Position numbers and translations under genes: made by a program
Shown: in pieces, positions 40,384-48,857 of the stretch
How positions within the stretch are numbered: the first letter of the stretch is position 1
Layout: every line of letters begins with the position of its first letter
Assembly: GCF_004028635.1 (NCBI RefSeq)
Contig: NZ_RQJW01000009.1
Coordinates: 352,180 to 416,179, forward strand
Source of the DNA: Streptomyces cyaneus
GTDB taxonomy: Bacteria; Actinomycetota; Actinomycetes; Streptomycetales; Streptomycetaceae
Direction: 5' to 3'
DNA: 64,000 bases
Notes under the pieces: model-generated
Seen by the model: only the letters and a program-made list of their open reading frames with translations
Databases searched by the model: none
What the model was told of the DNA's origin: nothing

Positions 40384-41754
40384 TCATTTCTCGATCACCT
40401 GGTTGTCCGCTGCCGTCTTCAGCTCCTCGTCGTAGCCCTTCGCCGCGTCCTCGACCGACATGTCGCCCGTCGTCACGCCCTCCATGGCCTCCTGGACGGC
40501 TGTGGACACCTTCGGGTACGCCGGGTAGGCGGGGCGGTAGTGGGTGCTCGCGACGAGGTCCGTGAAGAACTTGATGCCGGGTTGGGCGTTGACGTACGAC
40601 GGGTCCTTCGCCACGTCGTTGCGTACCGCGATGCCGGAGTTGGCGACGTACCACTTCTGGGCGTTCGTCTTCGTCTGCATCGTCTTGATGAACTCGAAGG
40701 CGAGGTCGGGGTTGCCCGCCTTGGCCGGGATCGACCAGGTCCAGCCGCCGGACATGCTCACCTTGCCGGGGGCCTGGCCGTTCTGCGTGGGCATGGCCGC
40801 GAGGCCGAGTTCGTCGGACCACTCGGGCCACTCGTGGCCGCTGCCGGGGAGCCAGTCCTGCGGGAGCCAGGAGCCGTCGAGGGCGATGGCGAGCTTGCCC
40901 TGAGGGAGCCACTCGCCGCGGACGCGGGTCATGACGTTGGGGTCGAGGGCGTCGGACACGTCCGGGCCGAGCTTCTCCTTGTAGACGGTCTCGACGAAGG
41001 TGAGGGCGTCCTTGAAGCCCTGGCTGCCGGCGACCCACTTCTTTGCGGACTTGTCGTACAGGGGGTCTGTGTTGCCGTCATTCGTGGTGCCGTAGAGCAG
41101 CATCTCGAAGGTCTGCATGGTGGCGGCTTCGCCGACGGGTTTGCCCGTGTAGACATTGAGGGGGATGACGTCGGGGGCTTTTTGCTTGATGGTGCGGGCG
41201 GCGTCCAGGACGTCGTTCCAGGTCTTCGGCTGCCAGTCGGTGGGCAGGCCGGCCTTCTTGAAGATGTCCTTGCTGAACCACAGGCCCCGGGTGTCGGTGC
41301 CGTCCGGAATGCCGTACGTCTTGCCGTCCTCGCCCTTGGCGGCTTCCTTGGCCGTGTCGATGAACTGGTTCCAGTCCTGCCACTTGGCGAGGTAGGGGTC
41401 CAGGGGCTTCAAGTACCCGCTGGTGATGTCCGAGTTGATGAGGAAGGTGTCCTCGTAGACCAGGTCGGGGGCGGTCTTGGGGGAGCGGAGCATCTGCTGG
41501 AGCTTGGTGTAGTACTCCGAGTCCGGGGCCTTGATGGGGACGAACTCGACCTTCTTGCCGGGGTTGGCCTTCTCGAACTGCTTCTTGATGTCCGCGAGGT
41601 AGGTGTCCATCACCTTGATGGAGTTGTCCGTGGACTGTTTGAAGGAGACCTTGAGGGTGTCGGGGTCGCTGCCGGAACTGCTGCAGGCTGCGAGGGAGGC
41701 GGCGGTGAGGGCGAGGGCGGTGGTGATCAGGGCGGCGGTGGGGCGCACGGGCAT
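40384..41754 (-). CDS. sugar ABC transporter substrate-binding lipoprotein
   Basis: A 456-residue family 1 solute-binding lipoprotein. The signal peptide ends in the lipobox LAAC (Cys at about residue 24), so it is membrane-anchored outside the cell. Typical features include YTKLQQMLRSPKTAPDLVYE, GKTYGIPDGTDTRGLWF and SMSGGWTWSIPAKAGNPDLA. ATG 41754 lies very close to an AGGAGG; an upstream GTG at 41772 is an alternative start. It is the first gene of the transporter operon; a GntR/DasR-like operator lies 58-79 bp upstream. Confidence 0.92.
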   Translation of the reverse strand: MPVRPTAALITTALALTAASLAACSSSGSDPDTLKVSFKQSTDNSIKVMDTYLADIKKQFEKANPGKKVEFVPIKAPDSEYYTKLQQMLRSPKTAPDLVYEDTFLINSDITSGYLKPLDPYLAKWQDWNQFIDTAKEAAKGEDGKTYGIPDGTDTRGLWFSKDIFKKAGLPTDWQPKTWNDVLDAARTIKQKAPDVIPLNVYTGKPVGEAATMQTFEMLLYGTTNDGNTDPLYDKSAKKWVAGSQGFKDALTFVETVYKEKLGPDVSDALDPNVMTRVRGEWLPQGKLAIALDGSWLPQDWLPGSGHEWPEWSDELGLAAMPTQNGQAPGKVSMSGGWTWSIPAKAGNPDLAFEFIKTMQTKTNAQKWYVANSGIAVRNDVAKDPSYVNAQPGIKFFTDLVASTHYRPAYPAYPKVSTAVQEAMEGVTTGDMSVEDAAKGYDEELKTAADNQVIEK

Positions 41755-41811
41755 GACCTCCTGCGGGCTCACTTCGTTGTGGCGCGGGGATGGCTGCCTG
41801 GTGAACGTAGG

Positions 41812-41833
41812 TTGACTGGTCTAGTCAGGTCAA
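41812..41833. promoter_or_regulatory. GntR/DasR-like (dre) operator candidate
   Basis: Within TTGAC...GTCAA flanks lies ACTGGTCTAGTCAGGT (41815-41830), which matches 12 of 16 positions of the dre consensus I recall (ACTGGTCTAGACCACT), including the first ten bases. The outer TTGAC/GTCAA arms add symmetry. It overlaps the stop codon of the STAND gene and precedes the sugar-transporter operon. Confidence 0.55.
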
Positions 41834-43804
41834 TGCGTCTGCGGCGAATTGGGCGTGGGCGGCTTCGGTGGGGGCGTTGGCTTGGGTGTAGGCGTGGGCT
41901 GCCTGGAGGTAGTAGGCGCGGGCTTCGTCGGGGTGACCGACGGTCTGGTGGCCAAGGGCCAAGTTGTAGAGGGCCCCGCCCGCCCTGTACCAGTCCTCGA
42001 AATCCCGGTGGCTGTCCGAGGCATTGGCGAACGCTTCGATGGCCTCTTCGAAGCGGCCTGCCTCTGCCAGGGCGACGCCTAGGTTGTTCCACGCTATCCC
42101 TTCGCGGTTGCGGTCTTCGACGGCTTGGTACAGGTCGCGGGCATGAGTGAAGGCGTCAATGGCCTCCCACACCTGGCCTGCTGCGTGCAGCGCAGAGCCG
42201 AGGTGATTCCATGTGTTGCCCTCGCCTCGACGGTTGTCGGTGGCCCGGAAGAGGACGCGGGCATGGATATCGGCGTCTATGGCTTCCTCGATTCGACCCG
42301 CCTCCTCCAGGGCGACACCGAGGCTTTCCCACGCGATGGCCTCGCCGTGGAGGTCTTCGGCGGCCTGGAACAGGTCACGGGAACGCATGTGGGCGTCGAT
42401 CGCTTCCTCCACTCGACCGACCTTGAGGAGGGCGGTACCGAGTCGGTCACATGCGTTGGCCTCACCGAGACGGTCCCCTGCGCGGTGGGCGGCCTCCTGG
42501 GCGGTACGGGCGACAGCGATCCACTCGTCGTGGTAGCGGCGCCAATCCAGATACCTCACCAGGCGCACGGCCAGCCTCACCCCGTTGTGCGTGTGCCGGT
42601 CCTCCCGCGTCCACTGAACTGCCGCCACCAGCCCAGCCCGCTCGCTGTCAAGCCATGCCAGCGCCTGCGCACGGCTTGTGAACCTCTCCGGTTGTGGCAT
42701 TCCCGGCACCCAGTTCAACCGGTCATCAGCCGATGCCGCCCACTGGTGGTAGAACTCCAGCACCCGCTCGCGCGCTGTCTCCCCCTCCTCCCGGAAGACT
42801 GTATCCGCGGCCACCACACCCATCCCGAACGCCCGCACGAGGTCATGCAACCGCCACCGCACACCCCCACCCGACTGCACCACCGTCAGTAGACCTGCCG
42901 CGCCCACATCCTCCAGCAGGCCCACGGCGACATCCATGTCCAGGCCGGTCAGCGCGGCCACGGCCTCCGTGCCCGTCTCGGCGCCCGGGGCCAGGGCCAG
43001 CAGACGCAGCAACCGGGCCTGCTCGGGCGGCAGGCGGCGGTACGACGTCTCCAGAACCGGCCGGAGAGTGAGGGAACGGCCGTACTGGTCGGCGCCCCGG
43101 CTGCCGTGGTCAAGGACGGCAAGTGTGTCTCCGACTCTCTTGATCTCGGCCACCAGCGAGGCGATGTCACGCCGGCGACGTCGACGGAGCATCGCGGCGG
43201 CGATCTGGAGCGCGAGGGGCAAGTGACCGCACAGCTCGGCCAATTCGTGCAACGCCTGTGGTTCGCGCGCCGGGCGGTCGTCGCGTTCGTCGGCGGCGCG
43301 GAGGGCTCGGGTAACGAGGGCGGCGGAGTCGTCCCCGGCGAGTGTCTCAAGGTCGATGAGACGTATGGGCAGCGCGTCCGGCCGATCCCGGGAAGTGATG
43401 AGAACCCGGTGGTGGTCCGTGCCGGGCAGAAGGGAGAGGAACTGGGACGGGTCCGAGGCGTTGTCCAGGATCAGCAACGTCCGGTTCTGCCGCTCGGAGA
43501 GGAGCCTCCGATAGGCGTCGTACTGACGCGCAACCGCCTGCGGCAGCTCCGCACCCTGCACACCCATCGCATCGAGCAGCGCCAGCACCGCCTGATCCGC
43601 CGTCACCGGATCGTCGTCGTACCCCCGCAGATCCACGAACAGCGTCCCACCGGGAAACCACCCCTCCGCACAAGCCCGATGCGCCGCCTCCACCGCCAAC
43701 GCCGTCTTTCCGATGCCACCCATCCCCGTGACAGCGAAGATGAGTACAGGAAGCGCGGCCGAATCATCCGAATCACTCGAATCAGGCGCGAGTTGGGCCA
43801 GCAA
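41825..43804 (-). CDS. NB-ARC/TPR STAND NTPase, start missing (3' part of a split NLR-like gene)
   Basis: The frame encodes a STAND ATPase: P-loop VTGMGGIGKTALAV, Walker B RTLLILDNASD, GHLPLAL, then a winged helix and a C-terminal array of about five 40-residue TPRs (GEANACDRLGTALLKVGRVE, GEAIAWESLGVALEEAGRIE and further copies). The only start codon is a TTG at 43804, which would cut off the conserved FTGRSAELERL motif. The same frame remains open upstream to about 44188 but has no ATG, GTG or TTG. It overlaps the end of the phosphorylase gene in the +1 frame. So it is probably expressed as, or decayed from, a single PNP-STAND-TPR protein. Such proteins sense invaders and trigger cell suicide. 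Confidence 0.8.
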   Translation of the reverse strand: MLAQLAPDSSDSDDSAALPVLIFAVTGMGGIGKTALAVEAAHRACAEGWFPGGTLFVDLRGYDDDPVTADQAVLALLDAMGVQGAELPQAVARQYDAYRRLLSERQNRTLLILDNASDPSQFLSLLPGTDHHRVLITSRDRPDALPIRLIDLETLAGDDSAALVTRALRAADERDDRPAREPQALHELAELCGHLPLALQIAAAMLRRRRRRDIASLVAEIKRVGDTLAVLDHGSRGADQYGRSLTLRPVLETSYRRLPPEQARLLRLLALAPGAETGTEAVAALTGLDMDVAVGLLEDVGAAGLLTVVQSGGGVRWRLHDLVRAFGMGVVAADTVFREEGETARERVLEFYHQWAASADDRLNWVPGMPQPERFTSRAQALAWLDSERAGLVAAVQWTREDRHTHNGVRLAVRLVRYLDWRRYHDEWIAVARTAQEAAHRAGDRLGEANACDRLGTALLKVGRVEEAIDAHMRSRDLFQAAEDLHGEAIAWESLGVALEEAGRIEEAIDADIHARVLFRATDNRRGEGNTWNHLGSALHAAGQVWEAIDAFTHARDLYQAVEDRNREGIAWNNLGVALAEAGRFEEAIEAFANASDSHRDFEDWYRAGGALYNLALGHQTVGHPDEARAYYLQAAHAYTQANAPTEAAHAQFAADALT

Positions 43805-43895
43805 CCGCTCCAGTTCCGCCGAACGCCCCGTGAAGCCGAGCGGCCGCGGCGGCAGCGTCGCACTCGCGCGCGGAACCGGTCCGTGGACAGTCCCC

Positions 43896-44762
43896 CTACC
43901 GCTGGCCTCCGGTCCGCTTGCCGACGACAGTCCCGTAGAAGGTCCCGCCCCGCAAGTCGATGTGATCGCCCCCGTAATGGGGCCCCTCCTCGGAGTCGGC
44001 GGAAGCAGCGGAACCGGAGCGCCCGGACGCCCCGCCCCGCGGCCGATGCTTTCGCAGTACCGCCACCGCCACCGCAGCCGCCTGCGCAGCAGCCCGTTCC
44101 TGTGACCCCGAGGCGTCGGCCTTGCGCTTTTCCGCGTTGGCGAGGTCGCTGATCCCCCGGATCACCAGGGCGTCCAACTGCCCGTTCAGATGCGCCGCGT
44201 GGGCCGCGCCAGAACCCTCCATCTCGATCGCTGCGGCGTCGTTGTAGTGCTCGCGGAGATGCTTGGCGATCTCCGACCTGGCGTCCGCCAGGACCACGTC
44301 ACCGGCGGCGATCGGCTTGAAGTGCGCCCGCACCTCCGCCATGTCCCGTACGGCGGAACGGGCGGCCTGCACCAGTGCGTTCGAGCCCGGCCAGGCCTCG
44401 GGGCGGACGAGGAAGCCCTTGGTGGTCTGCTTGCCGCCGTGGATGCCGTACACCTTTGTGCCGACCACGACATCACCGATCCCGATGTCCTCCTTGAGGC
44501 TGCCCGCCACCCCGACGAAGAGCACGGCTTGTGGATTCAGCCAGGAGACGATCTGTGTCGTGAGAGTGGCGGCGTTCACCGGGCCCTCGCCCAGTTCGGC
44601 GATCGCCACGGTCCAGTCCGTACCCTCCAGGCGGCCGCGCTCGACGCGGGTTCCGTGCTTGTCGTGGACGAGTTCCTCACGGTCCACGATGTGCGACCGC
44701 ACGGCGGCGTATTCGAGCGCGAGCGCGGTGAGGACGACAACGCTGGGAGAGGTCTCGGACAC
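43896..44762 (-). CDS. PNP/MTAN-type nucleoside phosphorylase effector domain (5' part of split NLR-like gene)
   Basis: A 288-residue protein with the nucleoside phosphorylase fold: VVVLTALALEYAAVRSHI at the N-terminus, the phosphate-loop-like FVGVAGSLKEDIGIGDVVVG, EMEGSGAAHAAHLNG (the substrate-binding Met-Glu) and VIRGISDLAN (the catalytic Asp). A Ser/Lys-rich linker and the tail GDHIDLRGGTFYGTVVG, a segment I recall before NB-ARC domains in actinobacterial NLR-like proteins, end at TAG 43896. The STAND domain continues in the +1 frame. GTG 44762 is the likely start. Predicted effect when activated is nucleotide or nucleoside depletion; this is inferred. Confidence 0.82.
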   Translation of the reverse strand: MSETSPSVVVLTALALEYAAVRSHIVDREELVHDKHGTRVERGRLEGTDWTVAIAELGEGPVNAATLTTQIVSWLNPQAVLFVGVAGSLKEDIGIGDVVVGTKVYGIHGGKQTTKGFLVRPEAWPGSNALVQAARSAVRDMAEVRAHFKPIAAGDVVLADARSEIAKHLREHYNDAAAIEMEGSGAAHAAHLNGQLDALVIRGISDLANAEKRKADASGSQERAAAQAAAVAVAVLRKHRPRGGASGRSGSAASADSEEGPHYGGDHIDLRGGTFYGTVVGKRTGGQR

Positions 44763-44828
44763 CCCCTTAAGGTACTGCCAAGTGACCAGCCCAGGCGGGT
44801 CGTTGGCCCAGGGGAAGGGATCGCCGTC

Positions 44829-45386
44829 ATGACCGGGACGGAGCGCGACGTCACCGTCGGACAGCTGCTGCTCGCCGAGTACCAGAGCGTGAAGGACGAA
44901 CAGAAGGCCCGCATCGGGTTCCGGGACAACCTGCTGTACGTCACCCTCGCGGTCGTCGCCGCCGTCATCGCCGCGGCGGCGCAGGCCAAGCAGACGTCGA
45001 TGCTGCTCGCGTTGCCGCCGGTGTGTGTCGTGCTCGGGTGGACCTATCTGGTCAACGACGAGAAGATCTCGGCGATCGGGAGGTATGTGCGGGGCGAGCT
45101 GGGGCCTCGGCTCGCTCGGCTCGCGGGCTCGGAGGGCGCCTTCGGGTGGGAGCACTTCCATCGCGGGGACCCTCGGCGCGTGTCCCGGAAGGTCTTGCAG
45201 CTCGTGGTCGACCTGCTCGCCTTCTGCTTCGTACCGCTGGGCGCGCTCGTCGTGTACTGGGCCGGCGGCGACACCTCGCCAGGGCTCGTGGTCCTGTCCG
45301 TGGCCGAGGCGGTCACAGTGGCGGTGCTGGGCTGGTACCGCGTCATATACGCGGTGCCGTTCCGTCCGACGGACGGCGGGCAGTGA
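44829..45386 (+). CDS. small membrane protein divergent from the PNP-STAND locus
   Basis: A 185-residue protein. A charged N-terminal helix (VGQLLLAEYQSVKDEQKARI) is followed by two adjacent membrane helices (about 35-75), a cytoplasmic segment (YVRGELGPRLARLAGSEGAF) and two C-terminal helices (about 125-170). ATG 44829 is preceded by GGGAAGGGA. It starts 66 bp from the divergent phosphorylase gene, so both share a promoter region. The topology resembles membrane components of bacterial conflict systems, but I do not recognise the family with certainty. It ends 1 bp from the convergent response-regulator stop. Confidence 0.7.
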   Translation: MTGTERDVTVGQLLLAEYQSVKDEQKARIGFRDNLLYVTLAVVAAVIAAAAQAKQTSMLLALPPVCVVLGWTYLVNDEKISAIGRYVRGELGPRLARLAGSEGAFGWEHFHRGDPRRVSRKVLQLVVDLLAFCFVPLGALVVYWAGGDTSPGLVVLSVAEAVTVAVLGWYRVIYAVPFRPTDGGQ

Positions 45387-45387
45387 C

Positions 45388-46086
45388 TCAGCGGCGTTCG
45401 CCCCGCACCCATCGGTACACCAGCTCCGGTCTCCCGACCTGTCCGTAGACCGGCTTCCGCTCGGCTCTCCCCGCCTCCACCAGGTGTTCCAGGTATCGCC
45501 GAGCTGTGATCCGCGAAATCCCCACCGCCTCGGCGACCCCGGCCGCCGTAAGCCCCTCGACGGCCTCCCGCACAGCCCCCGTCACCCGCTCCAGCGTCGG
45601 CCCGCTCAGCCCTTTCGGCAACGCCGCAGGACCCGGCGCCCGCAGCGCCGCCAGCGCGCGGTCCACCTCGTCCTGGCCGCTCGCCTCTCCGACCGCGGCG
45701 TGGAACTCGGCGTACCGCACCAGCCGATCGCGAAGCGTCGCGAAGGTGAAGGGCTTCAGTACGTACTGCACGACCCCCAGCGACACCCCCTCCCGCACCA
45801 CCGCCAGATCCCGCGCCGACGTCACCGCGATGACGTCCGCGTGATGCCCGGCCGCCCGCAACGACCGCGCCAGCTGCAGCCCGTGCACATCCGGCAAGTG
45901 CAGGTCCAGCAGCAGTAGGTCCACCCGCGTCCGCTCCAGCGCGCGCCGCGCCTCCGCGCCCGTGTGCGCCTTGCCGACCGCGACGAATCCCGGCACCCGG
46001 CCCACGTACAGCACGTGCGCGTCCGCCGCGACCGGATCGTCCTCCACGACCAGGACGCGAATCGCCTGCTCGGCCGCCCCGGTCAT
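45388..46086 (-). CDS. response regulator, CitB/DcuR type
   Basis: A 232-residue regulator of the CitB/DcuR class. The receiver domain has VEDD, the phospho-acceptor Asp in LLLLDLHLPDVHG, the Thr in AVTSAR and the Lys in YVLKPFTF. The C-terminal DNA-binding HTH is around GLTAAGVAEAVGISRITARR. It overlaps the kinase gene by 4 bp. Systems of this type sense C4-dicarboxylates or citrate, and a dicarboxylate carrier is encoded 5 kb away at 51272, so it is the probable target. Confidence 0.93.
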   Translation of the reverse strand: MTGAAEQAIRVLVVEDDPVAADAHVLYVGRVPGFVAVGKAHTGAEARRALERTRVDLLLLDLHLPDVHGLQLARSLRAAGHHADVIAVTSARDLAVVREGVSLGVVQYVLKPFTFATLRDRLVRYAEFHAAVGEASGQDEVDRALAALRAPGPAALPKGLSGPTLERVTGAVREAVEGLTAAGVAEAVGISRITARRYLEHLVEAGRAERKPVYGQVGRPELVYRWVRGERR

Positions 46087-47813
46087 ACGTCACCTCTCGA
46101 AACGACCGCGTCCTCGGCACCCCGCACAGGCTCGGCCTGCCGCGAAGGACTGCCGCCCGGCGCGGGTTCGGCGCCCGGCGAGGCCCCGGCATCCGGCGTG
46201 TGCCTCACACCCTCTCCCAACGGCAACCGCACCTCGAACTCCGCCCCACCCCCGGCAGCCTCCGCCACCGACAGGGTCCCGTCATGCCGATGCGCCGCCT
46301 GCCGTACCAGCGCAAGCCCCAGCCCTCGCCCGCCCGGCCCGGCCGGCTTCGTCGAGAAGCCGCGCTCGAACACCGCCTCCGCGTGCGCGGGGTCCACCCC
46401 GGCCCCCGTGTCCGACACCCGCAGGACCAGCTCCGCACTCTCCGTGTACGCCGTCACCGTCACCCGCCCCCGCACGCTTCCTTGCGCGGCGTCCACCGCG
46501 TTGTCGATCAGATTGCCGAGGATCGTCACCAGATCCCGGGCCGGCAGCGAGGGGGGCAGCAGGCCGTCGTCCAGTCGGCTGTCCTCCGATACGACGAGTT
46601 CGACGCCCCGCTCGTTGGCCTGCGCCGTCTTCCCCAGCAGCAGCGCCGCCAGCACCGGCTCGCTCACCGCCGCGACGACCTGGTCCGTCAGCGCCTGTGC
46701 CAGCTCCAGCTCGGCGGTCGCGAACTCCACCGCCTCCTCGGCGCGTCCGAGTTCGATCAGCGAGACGACCGTGTGGAGGCGATTCGCCGCCTCGTGCGCC
46801 TGAGACCGCAGGGCCTGGGTGAAGCCCCGCTCCGAGTCCAACTCGCCCATCACCGACTGGAGTTCGGTCACGTCCCGCAGGGTCACCACCGTTCCGCGCC
46901 GCTCGCCGCCCGACACGGGTGATGTGTTCACCACCAGCACGCGCTGCGCTGTCAGATGCACCTCGTCGACCCGCGGCTCGGACGCCAGCAGCGCCCCGGT
47001 CAGCGGTGCCGGCAGGCCGAGCTCCGCGACCGACCGGCCCACCACATCGCCGCCCACTCCGAGCAGCTCCCGCCCCCCGTCGTTGATCAGCGCCACCCGG
47101 TACTGCCCGTCCAGCATCAGCAGTCCCTCGCGTACCGCGTGCAGCGCGGCCTGGTGGTAGTCGTGCATCCGGCTCAGCTCGGCCGCGTTCATGCCGTGGG
47201 TGTGGCGGCGCAGGCGGGCGTTGATGACGTACGTGCCGATCGCGCCCAACGCGAGCGCGCCCGCGGCCACGCCGAGCAGGGCCGTCAGCTGGTCCTGCAC
47301 CCGTTTGCTGATCTCCTCGACCCTGATACCCGCGCTGACCAGCCCCACGATGTGCGCCGGGTCCCGTCCCCCGTCGTAGATCGGCACGACCGCGCGCACG
47401 GACGCGCCGAGCGTGCCGGTGTACGTCTCGGTGAACGGCTCCCCGCGCAGGGCGCGCCCGATGTGACCCCGGAAGTGCTGGCCTATCTGTTCCCGGTCGG
47501 GGTGCGTCCAGCGGATGCCCCCGGGGTTCATGATCGTGACGAAGTCGACGTCGGCGTCGTGCTGGACACGGAGCGCGTACGGCTGGAGCTCGGCTGTGGG
47601 GTCGTCGGTGCGGATGGCCTCCTGTACCGACGGGGCGTCGGCGATCGCCTGGGCCACCGCCATGGCCTGTCGGCCCGCCGCGTCCTCGGCCTGGCCGCGG
47701 TCGCTGACGTAGGTGAACACCGCGTACCCGGCGACGAGCACCGCTATCAGCACGGCCTGCATGGCGAAGAGCTGGCCGGCCAGGCTGCGGGGCCTCGGGA
47801 CGGAGATGCGCAT
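46083..47813 (-). CDS. sensor histidine kinase, CitA/DcuS type
   Basis: A 576-residue membrane kinase. TM1 is at about 13-35 (LFAMQAVLIAVLVAGYAVF), then an extracytoplasmic Cache/PASta sensor (about 40-180, with VTIMNPGGIRWTHPDREQIG), TM2 near 190, a PAS domain (REGLLMLDGQYRVALIND) and the kinase core. The phospho-His is in QAHEAANRLHTV, typical of the DcuS class. The N-box is GNLIDNAVDAA and the G-box GGRGLGLALVRQ. ATG 47813 is used; 47831 is also possible. The Pro/Gly-rich C-terminal tail of about 35 residues is dispensable-looking. Confidence 0.93.
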   Translation of the reverse strand: MRISVPRPRSLAGQLFAMQAVLIAVLVAGYAVFTYVSDRGQAEDAAGRQAMAVAQAIADAPSVQEAIRTDDPTAELQPYALRVQHDADVDFVTIMNPGGIRWTHPDREQIGQHFRGHIGRALRGEPFTETYTGTLGASVRAVVPIYDGGRDPAHIVGLVSAGIRVEEISKRVQDQLTALLGVAAGALALGAIGTYVINARLRRHTHGMNAAELSRMHDYHQAALHAVREGLLMLDGQYRVALINDGGRELLGVGGDVVGRSVAELGLPAPLTGALLASEPRVDEVHLTAQRVLVVNTSPVSGGERRGTVVTLRDVTELQSVMGELDSERGFTQALRSQAHEAANRLHTVVSLIELGRAEEAVEFATAELELAQALTDQVVAAVSEPVLAALLLGKTAQANERGVELVVSEDSRLDDGLLPPSLPARDLVTILGNLIDNAVDAAQGSVRGRVTVTAYTESAELVLRVSDTGAGVDPAHAEAVFERGFSTKPAGPGGRGLGLALVRQAAHRHDGTLSVAEAAGGGAEFEVRLPLGEGVRHTPDAGASPGAEPAPGGSPSRQAEPVRGAEDAVVSRGDV

Positions 47814-47930
47814 GCCGTCAGTCTGCCCCATGGCCGATTTTGACCGCCCGTCCCTGTGGACAAGTGGTTCCCGACCCCGGGCGGGGGTCACGCGTGCCTG
47901 GCCGGCCGGCGCTGACCAGGCACGCTGTCC

Positions 47931-48827
47931 TCACCGCAGGGTGAGCGGGGTCTCCGATTCGACGCGGGTCAGCTTCTCGGGGTTGCGGACGTAGTAGAGG
48001 CCGGTGATGCGGGCGTCCTCGACGCGGATCGCCATGACGCCGTCGATCTCGCCGTCCAGGCGCAGGATGAGCGCCGGATTGCCGTTGACCAGGGTCGGCT
48101 CGAGGGTGATCGTGGCGTCGAGCTTGCCGCGGCCGCCCACGATGAAACGGGCCACCTTGTCGGCGCCGACGATCGGCCGGGGCGCGGCCTGCTTGATGCC
48201 GCCGCCGTCACCCATCAGCACCACCTCGGGGGCGAGCACGTCGAGGAAGCCCTGCAGGTCCCCGGTGGTGAGCGCGCGCTGGAACGACTCCAGGGCCGCC
48301 CGGGTCGCGCTCGCGGGGACCGCCGCGCGCGGGCGGCGGGCGTCGACGTGCCGGCGGGCGCGGTGCGCGATCTGGCGGACGGCCGCGGGGCTCTTGTCGA
48401 CGGCGGCCGCGATCTCGTCGTAGTCGACGTCGAAGACCTCGCGCAGTACGAAGACGGCGCGCTCCGTCGGGGAGAGTGTCTCCAGTACGAGCATCAGCGC
48501 CATCGACAGGCTCTCGGCGAGCTCGACGTCCTGGGCCACGTCCGGGGCGGTGAGCAGCGGCTCGGGCAGCCAGGGGCCGACGTATGCCTCCTTGCGGCGC
48601 GTCATCGCACGCAGCCGGTTGAGCGACTGGCGGGTCGTGATCCGGACCAGGTAGGCGCGCTGGTCGCGCACCTGCCCCGGATCGACCTCGACCCACCGCA
48701 GCCAGGTCTCCTGCAGCACGTCCTCGGCGTCGGCGGCCGAGCCGAGCATCTCGTAGGCGACGGTGAAGAGCAGGTTGCGGTGGGCGACGAAAGCCTCGGT
48801 CGCCGCGTCGGTGGCGTGATCACTCAT
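47931..48827 (-). CDS. ECF41-family RNA polymerase sigma factor
   Basis: A 298-residue extracytoplasmic-function sigma factor with sigma2 (NLLFTVAYEMLGSAADAEDV) and sigma4 (LSPTERAVFVLREVFDVDYD) regions. A SnoaL-like C-terminal domain of about 120 residues carries the GDGGGIKQA loop and ends with YYVRNPEKL. This extension replaces an anti-sigma factor and modulates activity in ECF41 proteins. The adjacent FAD oxidoreductase is a member of the COE group (carboxymuconolactone decarboxylase, oxidoreductase, epimerase) that ECF41 factors control, so it is the predicted target. No anti-sigma gene is present. Confidence 0.94.
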   Translation of the reverse strand: MSDHATDAATEAFVAHRNLLFTVAYEMLGSAADAEDVLQETWLRWVEVDPGQVRDQRAYLVRITTRQSLNRLRAMTRRKEAYVGPWLPEPLLTAPDVAQDVELAESLSMALMLVLETLSPTERAVFVLREVFDVDYDEIAAAVDKSPAAVRQIAHRARRHVDARRPRAAVPASATRAALESFQRALTTGDLQGFLDVLAPEVVLMGDGGGIKQAAPRPIVGADKVARFIVGGRGKLDATITLEPTLVNGNPALILRLDGEIDGVMAIRVEDARITGLYYVRNPEKLTRVESETPLTLR

Positions 48828-48857
48828 GCCGAGGTCTCTCCCCTGTTTGTGTGCGGG

